Assembly: GCA_903898855.1 (NCBI GenBank)
Contig: CAIUHB010000146.1
Span: 1-18,086, forward strand
DNA: 18,086 nt
Reading direction: 5' to 3'
From: an uncultured Actinomycetes bacterium
Lineage (GTDB): Bacteria; Actinomycetota; Actinomycetes; Nanopelagicales; Nanopelagicaceae
Shown: positions 7,120 through 14,801 of the stretch, in pieces
Position numbering within the stretch: the stretch's first letter is position 1
Layout of the letters: every line of letters starts with the position of its first letter
The notes under the pieces: generated by a model
Databases searched by the model: none
Told to the model about the DNA's origin: nothing
The model's input: the letters and a program-made list of their open reading frames with translations, nothing else
Made by a program: the position numbers and the translations under genes

Positions 7120-7704
7120 ATGCGCATCATTGCCGGCTCGAGCAAGGGCAAACCCTTGTACTCGCCCCCTGAGTCGACCAGGCCGACGTCAGATCGCGCC
7201 CGCGAAGGACTTTTCTCATCTTTGGAATCTGAATTTGGTTCGATGAATGATTTGGCGTTCTTAGATCTCTTTGCTGGTTCTGGCGCAGTTGGAGTAGAAG
7301 CCCTTTCTCGTGGCGCAGCATCGGTCTATGCTGTAGAACAACACGAGGCAACTGCAGCGGTTGCGAGAAAGAACTTTGAGTTAGTTAATAATCCAGCTGG
7401 AGATTTTTCAGTGGTGAATTCTTCGGTGGATAGATTCTTGACATCACCGGGGCTACCAAAGGGATTTGCATTCGACATAATCTTTATGGATCCACCATAT
7501 CCAGTACCCAATGATGAGATTGAGAAGATACTTCGCACTATTTATCAAGATGGTTTATTGGCAAATAGGGGATTGGTTTCTATCGAACGCGAGAGTAAGA
7601 GCAAGCCATTTACCTGGCCCGAACCCTTTATTCAGGAGAAGATTCGCTCATATGGGCAGGGAAGTATCTTCTATGGCGGACTACCTGCTAGCGTTTTACC
7701 GTGA
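7120..7704 (+). CDS. rsmD: 16S rRNA (guanine(966)-N2)-methyltransferase RsmD
   Basis: SAM-dependent methyltransferase that modifies G966 of 16S rRNA during small-subunit assembly. The 194-residue length is typical. The N-terminal MRIIAGSSKGKPL and RPTSDRAREGLFSSL are family hallmarks; the SAM-binding motif I is DLFAGSGAVGVEALSRGA at about 49-66, and the catalytic N2-methyltransferase motif DPPY is at 124-127. Start ATG has no ribosome-binding site close by (AGGA is 15 bases upstream), but a TANNNT box 7 bases before it suggests leaderless transcription. It overlaps coaD by 4 bases (GTGA), and the rsmD-coaD pair is broadly conserved. Confidence 0.95.
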   Translation: MRIIAGSSKGKPLYSPPESTRPTSDRAREGLFSSLESEFGSMNDLAFLDLFAGSGAVGVEALSRGAASVYAVEQHEATAAVARKNFELVNNPAGDFSVVNSSVDRFLTSPGLPKGFAFDIIFMDPPYPVPNDEIEKILRTIYQDGLLANRGLVSIERESKSKPFTWPEPFIQEKIRSYGQGSIFYGGLPASVLP

Positions 7705-8204
7705 AACGCGTTGTATGCCCCGGATCCTTTGATCCCATCACCTTTGGACACCTCGACATCATCGATCGAGCATCCAAACTCTTTGATGAAGTGGTGATTG
7801 CGGTTCTGGTCAATAAGACCAAGACCACGACTTTTACCGTGGCCGAGCGGATCGAAATGATTAAAGAATCGACCGATAAATATCCAAATGTGAAGGTCGA
7901 TTCCTGGAGCGGCTTGCTCGTTGAGTACTGCAAAGCCAATCAGATCGATGCCATCATCAAGGGACTGCGCGCAGTAACTGACTTTGACTATGAGTTGCAG
8001 ATGTCCCAAATTAACCTCCAACTCAAAGGCATCGAAACTCTCTTTATGTCAACCGCCCCATCGCACTCATTCCTCTCATCATCGATCGTGAAGGAAGTGG
8101 CGAGCCACGGCGGCGATGTATCAAGTTATTTACCGAAGCCGGTTCTAGAACGACTATCTAAAAGACTTGAACTCTTGGCTGCACAAGCCGCAGAGAAAAA
8201 GTAA
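7701..8204 (+). CDS. coaD: Phosphopantetheine adenylyltransferase
   Basis: Transfers AMP from ATP to 4'-phosphopantetheine, giving dephospho-CoA, the penultimate step of CoA synthesis. It is a 167-residue nucleotidyltransferase of normal length. Visible motifs: GSFDPITFGHLDII with the TxGH signature at 14-17 (H17 binds ATP phosphates), KGLRAVTDFDYE at 88-99, and SSSIVKEVASHGGDV from 126 (the ISS-type second signature). GTG start at 7701 overlaps the rsmD stop as GTGA, a standard translational coupling arrangement, and it gives the expected N-terminus (KRVVCPGSFDP). Confidence 0.96.
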   Translation: MKRVVCPGSFDPITFGHLDIIDRASKLFDEVVIAVLVNKTKTTTFTVAERIEMIKESTDKYPNVKVDSWSGLLVEYCKANQIDAIIKGLRAVTDFDYELQMSQINLQLKGIETLFMSTAPSHSFLSSSIVKEVASHGGDVSSYLPKPVLERLSKRLELLAAQAAEKK

Positions 8205-8215
8205 GGAGAACCACA

Positions 8216-8695
8216 ATGGATGCAATCGAGCGAATTTACGCTGCCATCACCATGGTCAAAGAGGCGAAGGGCGTTCCGCTCTCTGCCAGTTGCGTCATGC
8301 ACCGAGGCGAGATGTTAGAACTACTTGACCAAGTCCGCACCGCATTTCCATCCGACCTTGAGCGCGCTCAAGAAATTTTGCGCCAGCACGAGGCGATTAT
8401 TGAAGAGGCGCGGGCATCAGCTGACTCGCTCATCGCACTCGCTCGAGAAGAAGTGGCATCCATGGTTGCGCAGACCGAAATTGTCGCAGCAGCTCGCAAA
8501 GAGTCACAACGAATTTTGGATGAGGTAGATGCTGAGGCGCGTACCCAACGCGATGATATCGATGCCTATATCGACTCTCGTTTGGCCACCCTCGAAGTTA
8601 TTCTCAACAAGACCTTGGATGTAGTTAATCGTGGTCGCGAGAAGCTCGGTGGCGTTGAGACCAAGCACGCGCTCTCTGATCTCTCTAATAGTTAA
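8216..8695 (+). CDS. DivIVA-like coiled-coil protein (SepIVA type)
   Basis: A 159-residue cytoplasmic protein dominated by helix. The N-terminal third (DAIERIYAAITMVKEAKGVPLSASCVMHRGEM in part) resembles the N-terminal region of SepIVA, followed by a heptad-like, charged and Ala-rich coiled coil from roughly residue 45 to 145. In Mycobacterium the equivalent gene between coaD and yceD/rpmF encodes SepIVA, a DivIVA-domain protein acting at the septum and in envelope growth; position and length support the same assignment here. Similar proteins are sometimes mislabelled ATP synthase subunit b. The start has AAGGAG at 8203-8208, 7 bases before the ATG, overlapping the coaD stop. Function is by family and synteny, not from a catalytic motif. 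Confidence 0.75.
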   Translation: MDAIERIYAAITMVKEAKGVPLSASCVMHRGEMLELLDQVRTAFPSDLERAQEILRQHEAIIEEARASADSLIALAREEVASMVAQTEIVAAARKESQRILDEVDAEARTQRDDIDAYIDSRLATLEVILNKTLDVVNRGREKLGGVETKHALSDLSNS

Positions 8696-8703
8696 GAGCA
8701 GCT

Positions 8704-9294
8704 ATGAGCCGCAGCCCATATTTTTATAACACGCATGATTTGCCTCGTCGCGCCGGAGAGATGCGTCAGGTCTCGATCTCGATCGATCAACACGAGCCAA
8801 TGGGCTTTGATATTTTGGCGATCCCATCGGATGAACCCATTGATTTAGAGATGACTTTGCAAGCAGTAACCGAGGGAGTCCTCGTAACCGCCCGAGTTCT
8901 TTCGGTGGCGGTCGGCGAATGCACCAGATGTCTCGATCCAGTCGAATTAGATATCGATGAAAATTTCACCGAGCTTTATGAATATGCCGAGGATGCCCGC
9001 GTGGTTCGAAAGCGCGAGAAGAAGATGTCCGAGCGGCAGAAGAAGGCGAAGGAGGAGGAAGAAGAGCTTGACGAGGAGGATGAGCTACGCCAGATGGAGG
9101 GCGATGATGTCGACCTCGAAGGCCCAATTCGCGATGCGATTATCTTGAACCTGCCTATCAACCCATTATGTTCAGCCGATTGCTCGGGTCTCTGCCCAGA
9201 ATGTGGGGAGAAGCTGGCCGATCTGCCAGACGATCACGCCCATCAGGTGGCCGATATCCGCTGGGCTGGCCTAGAGGGCTTTAAACCCGAGTAA
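8704..9294 (+). CDS. yceD: YceD/DUF177 family protein (rRNA accumulation)
   Basis: A 196-residue member of the DUF177 family, whose genes sit next to rpmF and are linked to 23S rRNA accumulation. The N-terminal half has the typical RRAGEM start and beta-rich core; a CTRC pair at C73/C76 and a C-terminal set C156, C160, C164, C167 in the pattern SADCSGLCPECGE could bind zinc. Between them, residues about 100-138 form a strongly charged stretch with a run of lysines then glutamates, longer than in the E. coli protein. The start ATG lies 8 bases after the preceding gene's stop with only a weak AAGAG upstream. A long hairpin begins inside its last codons. Confidence 0.88.
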   Translation: MSRSPYFYNTHDLPRRAGEMRQVSISIDQHEPMGFDILAIPSDEPIDLEMTLQAVTEGVLVTARVLSVAVGECTRCLDPVELDIDENFTELYEYAEDARVVRKREKKMSERQKKAKEEEEELDEEDELRQMEGDDVDLEGPIRDAIILNLPINPLCSADCSGLCPECGEKLADLPDDHAHQVADIRWAGLEGFKPE

Positions 9295-9314
9295 GCCCGA
9301 CTAGGGCCGTTTTT
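9268..9314 (+). terminator. Candidate terminator or attenuator at the yceD stop
   Basis: GGGCTT (9276-9281) pairs with AAGCCC (9293-9298), and GGCCTAG upstream pairs with CTAGGGCC (9301-9308) with small bulges, giving a stem of about 13 bp around an 11-base loop. It is followed by G and five T residues (9310-9314). It overlaps the yceD stop codon and precedes rpmF. Confidence 0.5.
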
Positions 9315-9341
9315 ACAACTGCCCGACTTTGAGAGATACTT

Positions 9342-9360
9342 CTGCCTTAGCGTTAAGCAG
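9342..9360 (+). promoter_or_regulatory. Small hairpin in the rpmF leader
   Basis: CTGC-C-TTA (9342-9349) pairs with TAAGCAG (9354-9360) with one bulged C. It lies 37 bases before the rpmF start, in the 103-base gap that follows the candidate terminator. It may be part of an rpmF leader; no convincing promoter hexamers were found around it. Confidence 0.25.
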
Positions 9361-9397
9361 AAAATCGCTGCCAGACCATTAAAGAAGGGGTATCTTC

Positions 9398-9571
9398 ATG
9401 CCAGTCCCAAAGCGAAAGATGTCCCGCTCCCGCACTCGTCATCGCCGTTCAATGTGGAAGACAACAGTCGCTCCTATCACCGCGTGCGATCAGTGCCAAC
9501 AACCAAAGCTTCAGCACACAGCTTGCCCTACCTGCGGTACCTATAACCGTCGTCAGGTTCTCGAGGTCTGA
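9398..9571 (+). CDS. rpmF: 50S ribosomal protein L32, zinc-ribbon form
   Basis: A 57-residue structural protein of the large subunit. The N-terminus MPVPKRKMSRSRTRHRRS is the conserved L32 signature, and the C-terminal half carries two CxxC pairs, C30/C33 and C43/C46, forming a zinc ribbon. A good ribosome-binding site (AAGAAGGGG, 9382-9390) lies 7 bases before the ATG. It stands 103 bases after yceD, its usual partner, with a candidate terminator between, and its TGA stop is one base before the probable CTG start of rnc. Identification is certain although the gene is very short. Confidence 0.96.
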   Translation: MPVPKRKMSRSRTRHRRSMWKTTVAPITACDQCQQPKLQHTACPTCGTYNRRQVLEV

Positions 9572-9572
9572 T

Positions 9573-10259
9573 CTGTCTGACTACTCACAATTAACGCAGG
9601 CGCTCGGCGTCGACGTTAAAGATGAGTTGCTTGAACTTGCTCTAACTCATCGATCATTTGCATATGAATCGGGTGGGCTTCCCACAAATGAACGCCTGGA
9701 ATTTCTCGGCGATAGCGTCCTTGGTTTAGTTGTTACCGAAGAGCTCTATGCAAAGTTTCCAGAGCTCGATGAATCTCGACTATCTCCGCTGCGTTCTGGC
9801 GTTGTAAATATGCGGGCGCTCGCAGCAATTGCGCGCGAATTAAATCTGGGAGCATTTGTTCGAATCGGCAAGGGCGAAGAGAGTTCTGGCGGTCGCGAGA
9901 AGAACTCAATTCTGGCCGATAGTTTGGAAGCCCTTGTAGGCGCTATCTATCTCCAACATGGCTTTGCCAAAACTACCGATGTCATCATGAAATGGTTTGC
10001 GCCGGTAATTGAATCGGCGAATGCGCAAGGTCTGGGCCTTGATGGAAAGACTGCGTTGCAAGAGTTAGCTGCCGCAAATAATTTAACCGCTCCGGAGTAT
10101 GAGATTAGTGAATCCGGCCCTGATCACGACAAGAGTTTTACTGCAGTGGCAATAGTTGGTGGCCAACGCTTTGCGGCGGGAGATGGAAAGAGCAAGCGAG
10201 AGGCGGAGCAGATGGCTGCTCGAATCGCCTTTGATTCATTGCAGAAAACCCTCAAGTAA
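9573..10259 (+). CDS. rnc: Ribonuclease III (probable CTG start)
   Basis: Endonuclease that cuts double-stranded RNA in rRNA precursor processing and mRNA turnover. With the start at CTG 9573 it has 228 residues. The catalytic domain shows THRSFAYE, NERLEFLGDS at 39-48 (E43, D47) and ADSLEALVGA with D116 and E119, the four metal-binding acids. A double-stranded RNA-binding domain follows from about residue 157 (DGKTALQELA to the end). Start choice: the first in-frame ATG/GTG/TTG is TTG 9627, which would remove the first helix (QLTQALGVDVKDELLELA), conserved in the family. No other standard start exists upstream in frame, while CTG 9573 has GAGG 6 bases before it and lies one base after the rpmF stop. 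Sequence error cannot be excluded. Confidence 0.93.
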   Translation: MSDYSQLTQALGVDVKDELLELALTHRSFAYESGGLPTNERLEFLGDSVLGLVVTEELYAKFPELDESRLSPLRSGVVNMRALAAIARELNLGAFVRIGKGEESSGGREKNSILADSLEALVGAIYLQHGFAKTTDVIMKWFAPVIESANAQGLGLDGKTALQELAAANNLTAPEYEISESGPDHDKSFTAVAIVGGQRFAAGDGKSKREAEQMAARIAFDSLQKTLK

Positions 10260-10288
10260 TACTTTAGATAAACGCCACGAAAGCCTGA

Positions 10289-10303
10289 GTGCAAATATTG
10301 CAC
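10289..10303. promoter_or_regulatory. Perfect inverted repeat upstream of smc
   Basis: GTGCAA (10289-10294), ATA, TTGCAC (10298-10303): 6-bp perfect arms with a 3-base centre, 25 bases before the smc start and 13 bases before a TANNNT box. It has the size and form of a dimeric regulator site. I do not recognise the consensus. Confidence 0.35.
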
Positions 10304-10316
10304 GCTGCTTTTCCGA

Positions 10317-10322
10317 TAGGTT
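10317..10322 (+). promoter_or_regulatory. Candidate -10 box for a leaderless smc transcript
   Basis: TAGGTT matches TANNNT and ends 6 bases before the smc GTG, which lacks a good Shine-Dalgarno. The pattern fits leaderless initiation. A -35 at normal spacing was not evident. Confidence 0.35.
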
Positions 10323-10328
10323 CTCCTC

Positions 10329-13300
10329 GTGCATTTGAAGAGTATGACGCTTAAGGGCTTCAAATCCTTTGCCTCCGCAACTAGCCTCAACTTTGAGCCA
10401 GGAATTACCTGCGTTGTGGGTCCAAATGGATCTGGTAAGTCCAATGTTGTCGACGCGCTTTCTTGGGTTATGGGAGAGCAAGGTGCGAAATCACTTCGCG
10501 GTGGAAAGATGGAAGATGTCATCTTCGCCGGAACTTCTGGTCGCGCGCCATTAGGTCGCGCCGAAGTTGCAGTAACAATTGATAACTCCGATGGCGTTCT
10601 TCCTATTGATTTCACCGAAGTAACTATCTCTCGAATTCTTTTCCGCAATGGCCAGAGTGAGTACCAACTCAATGGCGAGACCACCAGACTTCTCGATATT
10701 CAAGAATTGCTCAGCGATAGCGGCATCGGTCGCGAAATGCACGTCATCGTTGGACAGGGTCAACTCGATGCGATTCTCTTAGCAAACCCAGAGGAGCGCC
10801 GCGCATTTATTGAGGAAGCCGCTGGCGTACTTAAGCACCGTAAGCGCAAAGAGAAGGCGCTTCGCAAATTAGATTCAATGCAGGCCAACCTTGCTCGAAT
10901 TCAGGATTTAACTGTGGAACTTCGGCGCCAACTCAAGCCGCTGGGCAAACAGGCCGAGGTTGCTCGCAAGGCATCTGTTATTCAATCTGATGTCCGTGAT
11001 GCACGATTGCGCTTATTGGCCGATGATCTAGTTGGACTTCGCTCAACCTTGGATGCAGAAGTCGCCGATGAAACGACCTTGCGCGGCCGTCGTGATGAAG
11101 TTGAACGCCTGCTCAACGAGAGTCGCTCCCGTGAGGAAGAGCTCGACCGAATTTCGCAAGCCGAGAATCCGATGTTGATTGCGGCGCAAGAGACCTATTA
11201 CAAACTCACCGCGCAACGTGAAAAATTCCGTGGCGTGCAGTCACTCTCATCAGAACGTGCCCGATTCCTCTCGGAAGAGGCGGAAGAGGCGCGCTCTAGT
11301 GGTCGCGATCCAGAGGCTATGGATGCTGAAGCCCTCACCATTCGTCAAGAAGAGAGCTCGCTTCGCGGCGATGTGGCAAATGCGGCAACCGCTTTAGAAG
11401 CTGCTTCGCTGGAAGTTAAGAATCTAGAAGCCCAGCTTCATGTGGAAGAGAATCGAGTTTCTGCTGCGCTTCGTGCAATCGCCGATCAACGCGAAGGAAC
11501 TGCTCGCCAAGAGGGCCACATCAATGGACTTCGTTCTCGTATTGATGCCACAAATGCTGAAGTTGCTCGTCTGACAAAGTCACGCGATGAAGCCCAAGCA
11601 CGTTTGCAGAATTTCCAAGAAGAGTTCGCGCTCCTTGAGACCAATATTGCGGGATTAGATGCGACCGAGCCATCACTTGATGCAGATTTCGAAAAGGCTA
11701 AAGCGGCACTTGCTCAGATCGAGAGCGAACACGCAAAGACCCTTGAACAAGAGAGCGCTGCTCAACGGTCGCGCTCCGGTCTGGAAGCTCGCCTTGTTGC
11801 ACTTAAAGAGTCGCTATTACATCGTGATGGTTCAGAGGCGATTCTCTCTGGTCGCAGCGAAGCAAAAGTTCGCGGTCGTCTAGCCTCACTTATCACCGTA
11901 ACTCGTGGTTGGGAAGCGGCAGTTGCTGCTGCACTCGGACCACTCTCTGATTCCATCGTCGTTTCAGATATCTCATCTGCAGTATCTGCGCTCACCATGC
12001 TCAAGCGCGAAAGCGCTGGGCAATCCGAGCTGCTCGTTGTCGATGGTGGTTTTAGCGGAGCAACATCAAGCACCCCAGCTGGATTTACCTCACTTGCATC
12101 TCTTGTCACCTCGAATGAAATCTCAGAAGTTATTCCACATCTCTTTGCTGGCGTAGTTGCAGTAGAAGATCTCGATGAGGCCCAACGCGCCCTTCGCGTC
12201 GATTCATCAGTGAAGGCAATTACGCGTGAAGGTGATGTCATCACCAGTACACGTGTTCGCGGTGGTTCGGCTAGCCAAAATTCAGCGATCGAAATCTCTG
12301 CTCTGATTGAAAAGTCAGAGGAGGAGCTTCGGGCAATTATCGCGACGTGTGATCGATATAAATTTGAACTCGCTCGGATCGCCGAAAATCTTGAGGCGAG
12401 CAAGAAGGAGTACGAGCAGGCGCTAGCCAAGCTCAACGACTCTGACGCCAAGATGTCCGGCCTAGCTGAACAGATGGCGGTCGCGGGTCAGAATGTAAAG
12501 AGTGCACAAGCAGAAGTAGAACGCTTCAACTCATCAATCGCTGAGGCAACTGCCCAACGCACAAGCGATGAGAGTGATTTAGCTGCTGCAATCTCGCAAT
12601 TTGAATCACAGCAAGAGCCAGAAGAGCCTGATCACACTCACCTTGAGGACCTTCGCTCAAAAGTTTCAGCAACACGTTCACTCGAAGTTGAAGCCAGACT
12701 TCAGGTTCGTACTTTGGAAGAGCGAGTTACCGCGCTTTCCCAACGCGCCAGCGCGCTGGAGAACGCCGCGAATTCAGAGCGTGAGAACGCAACCAAGGCG
12801 GTTGCCCGTCGAGAGGCGCGCGCAATTGCTGCAATCACTGCGCAAGAGATCGCAGATGCCGCTTATGAAGCGCTCATTCAAATCGAATCGTCTATCTCTA
12901 AGGCTGCCGCCGAGCGGGAGCGACTAGAAGTTGCTCGAAGCGATCGCGAGGGAGAAATCCTCGCTGTTCGTGGTCGTGGCCGCGAGCTTGCTACCGAACT
13001 TGAACAACTCACCTCGAGTGTTCACCGCGATGAGATTGCGCGCGCCGAACAACGCCTACGCATTGAACAACTTGAAGGTCGCGCCGTTGAAGAGCTCGGC
13101 GTTGATGTTGAGACTCTGCTTCGCGAATATGGTCCACATGCCGATGTCCCAACATTTGTGGAAGATGAAGAGGGAAATTTCGTTCCTGGTGAATTAATTC
13201 CATATCGCCGTGATCAACAAGAGAAGCGACTTATCCAAGCAGAGCGTTCGCTCAATATGCTCGGCAAGATCAATCCGCTGGCACTCGAGGAGTACACCTC

Positions 13301-13871
13301 GCTGGAAGAGCGCCTTCGCTATTTGGCAGAGCAACTTGAAGATTTGAAGAAGACCAAGCGCGATCTGCTCGATATCGTCAAAGAGGTTGATGAGAAGGTT
13401 CAACAAATCTTCCTTGAGGCCTACAACGACACTGCGCGTGAATTTGAGAAGATTTTTGCTCGCCTCTTCCCAGGGGGAGATGGCCGCTTGATCATGACAA
13501 ATCCTGATGATCTGCTCAATGCCGGAGTCGACGTGGAAGCACGTCCACCAGGCAAGCGCGTTAAGCGACTCTCACTACTCTCTGGTGGAGAGCGATCATT
13601 GGTCGCTGTCGCTTTGCTCGTGGCAATCTTTAAAGCACGCCCAAGTCCGTTCTATGTAATGGATGAGGTTGAGGCCGCACTTGACGATACAAACCTTGGT
13701 CGCCTGCTCGGTGTCTTTGAAGAACTTCGCGAGAAGTCACAGTTGATCATCATCACTCACCAAAAGCGCACTATGGAGATTGCAGATGCGCTCTATGGTG
13801 TGACGATGCGCGGCGATGGTGTCAGTGAAGTTATTTCCCAACGACTTCGCGAATCTGAAACCGCTTCCTAA
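10329..13871 (+). CDS. smc: Chromosome segregation protein SMC
   Basis: Condensin ATPase that organises and segregates the chromosome, normally with ScpA and ScpB. The 1180-residue length is normal. The N-terminal head has MHLKSMTLKGFKSFA and Walker A GPNGSGKS at 31-38, then the Q-loop region GQGQLDAIL and IEEAAGVLKHRKRKEKA. Two long coiled coils flank a hinge at roughly residues 518-655 (LASLITVTRGWEAAVAAALG onward). The C-terminal head has the ABC signature LSGGERS at 1084-1090 and Walker B YVMDEVEAALDD with D1112/E1113. The GTG start gives the exact family N-terminus. It follows rnc by 69 bases without the mutM gene found there in many actinobacteria; a TANNNT box and an inverted repeat precede it. 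Confidence 0.97.
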   Translation: MHLKSMTLKGFKSFASATSLNFEPGITCVVGPNGSGKSNVVDALSWVMGEQGAKSLRGGKMEDVIFAGTSGRAPLGRAEVAVTIDNSDGVLPIDFTEVTISRILFRNGQSEYQLNGETTRLLDIQELLSDSGIGREMHVIVGQGQLDAILLANPEERRAFIEEAAGVLKHRKRKEKALRKLDSMQANLARIQDLTVELRRQLKPLGKQAEVARKASVIQSDVRDARLRLLADDLVGLRSTLDAEVADETTLRGRRDEVERLLNESRSREEELDRISQAENPMLIAAQETYYKLTAQREKFRGVQSLSSERARFLSEEAEEARSSGRDPEAMDAEALTIRQEESSLRGDVANAATALEAASLEVKNLEAQLHVEENRVSAALRAIADQREGTARQEGHINGLRSRIDATNAEVARLTKSRDEAQARLQNFQEEFALLETNIAGLDATEPSLDADFEKAKAALAQIESEHAKTLEQESAAQRSRSGLEARLVALKESLLHRDGSEAILSGRSEAKVRGRLASLITVTRGWEAAVAAALGPLSDSIVVSDISSAVSALTMLKRESAGQSELLVVDGGFSGATSSTPAGFTSLASLVTSNEISEVIPHLFAGVVAVEDLDEAQRALRVDSSVKAITREGDVITSTRVRGGSASQNSAIEISALIEKSEEELRAIIATCDRYKFELARIAENLEASKKEYEQALAKLNDSDAKMSGLAEQMAVAGQNVKSAQAEVERFNSSIAEATAQRTSDESDLAAAISQFESQQEPEEPDHTHLEDLRSKVSATRSLEVEARLQVRTLEERVTALSQRASALENAANSERENATKAVARREARAIAAITAQEIADAAYEALIQIESSISKAAAERERLEVARSDREGEILAVRGRGRELATELEQLTSSVHRDEIARAEQRLRIEQLEGRAVEELGVDVETLLREYGPHADVPTFVEDEEGNFVPGELIPYRRDQQEKRLIQAERSLNMLGKINPLALEEYTSLEERLRYLAEQLEDLKKTKRDLLDIVKEVDEKVQQIFLEAYNDTAREFEKIFARLFPGGDGRLIMTNPDDLLNAGVDVEARPPGKRVKRLSLLSGGERSLVAVALLVAIFKARPSPFYVMDEVEAALDDTNLGRLLGVFEELREKSQLIIITHQKRTMEIADALYGVTMRGDGVSEVISQRLRESETAS

Positions 13872-13883
13872 TCTCAAGTAGCC

Positions 13884-14720
13884 ATGGCGCTCTTTAGCAA
13901 GCTCTTCTCCAAAATTCGAGGCGGCCAGACTTCTGCCGCCGATTGGGTTGAGATTGAAAAGTCGCTGATTGAATCTGATTTAGGCGCAGCAAACTCGGCG
14001 GAGATCATCTCCCTTGCCAAGAAGGTAAAGGGCGATGAGATTGAAAGCGCGGTAACGCAAACCTTAAGAAGCTGGTTGAGCACTTCATCTCGAGAACTGA
14101 CGCGCGAAGGTGGTCGCCCAACCACCGTTTTGATTGTTGGCGTAAATGGCACCGGTAAGACCACATCGAGCGCCAAATTGGTTGCGCTCCTTAAAGGACA
14201 AAGATCATCCATAGTTCTGGCAGCTGCCGATACCTTTCGAGCTGCTGCAATTGAGCAGTTACAGACATGGGGCGAGCGACTTTCAGTACCAGTAGTGGCA
14301 GGTAAACCTAACGGCGATCCAGCTTCAGTTGCATTTGATGCTGCAACACAAGCAAAGAATGAGGATGCAGATTTTCTCATCGTTGATACTGCCGGCCGCT
14401 TACATACAAAATCTGGCTTGATGGATGAACTTGGCAAAGTTCGTCGCGTGATTGAGAAAGTAACTCCGGTGGATGAGGTCTTATTAGTTGTCGATGCCAC
14501 CACTGGACAAAATGGCGTAGCGCAGGCGAAGGTATTTATCGAAAGCGTGGCTGTCACAGGTTTAATTCTCACCAAGATGGATGGCTCGGCCCGCGGCGGC
14601 ATCGCCTTGGCCATTGAACGCGAGACCGGCCTGCCAGTGAAGTTCATCGGCACTGGTGAGAGCGCAGCGGATTTCTCGCCCTTTAACGCCGAAAATTACC
14701 TCGCTGGGTTAATTGCGTAA
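13884..14720 (+). CDS. ftsY: Signal recognition particle receptor FtsY (short form)
   Basis: GTPase receptor that docks SRP-bound ribosomes at the membrane for co-translational insertion. Only the NG domain is present in 278 residues: helical N domain about 18-75, then G1 GVNGTGKT at 86-93, AAADTFRAAAIEQL near 114-126, DTAGR at 168-172, TKMDG at 230-234 and GTGESAADFSPF near the end. The usual acidic A domain or N-terminal membrane segment of longer FtsY proteins is missing. The first residues MALFSKLFSKIRG form a short amphipathic, basic helix that could bind lipid directly. The gene starts 12 bases after smc in the same frame, with a weak ribosome-binding site; no longer start is possible because the smc stop intervenes. 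Confidence 0.95.
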   Translation: MALFSKLFSKIRGGQTSAADWVEIEKSLIESDLGAANSAEIISLAKKVKGDEIESAVTQTLRSWLSTSSRELTREGGRPTTVLIVGVNGTGKTTSSAKLVALLKGQRSSIVLAAADTFRAAAIEQLQTWGERLSVPVVAGKPNGDPASVAFDAATQAKNEDADFLIVDTAGRLHTKSGLMDELGKVRRVIEKVTPVDEVLLVVDATTGQNGVAQAKVFIESVAVTGLILTKMDGSARGGIALAIERETGLPVKFIGTGESAADFSPFNAENYLAGLIA

Positions 14721-14801
14721 CACGCTCTTAACACAACGGCCCAAACTTTCACCTTCTGGAAATAGTCGCCGCCCCTTTCTGTAACCCCAGGAGGCGAACC
14801 T

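Noticed and set aside
10124..10684. Minus-strand frame spanning the rnc-smc boundary
   Set aside because: It covers the dsRNA-binding domain of rnc and the Walker A region of smc in antisense and shows no protein family features.
11762..12451. Long open minus-strand frame inside smc
   Set aside because: Serine/arginine-rich translation with no recognisable motif, lying fully antisense to the conserved SMC hinge and coiled coil; a codon-bias shadow.
13874..14653. Long open minus-strand frame antisense to ftsY
   Set aside because: The plus-strand FtsY GTPase motifs are unmistakable; the antisense translation is low-complexity and has no ribosome-binding site or family resemblance.
14718..14728. 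GCGT-AAC-ACGC hairpin as ftsY terminator
   Set aside because: The stem is only 4 bp and no T run follows.
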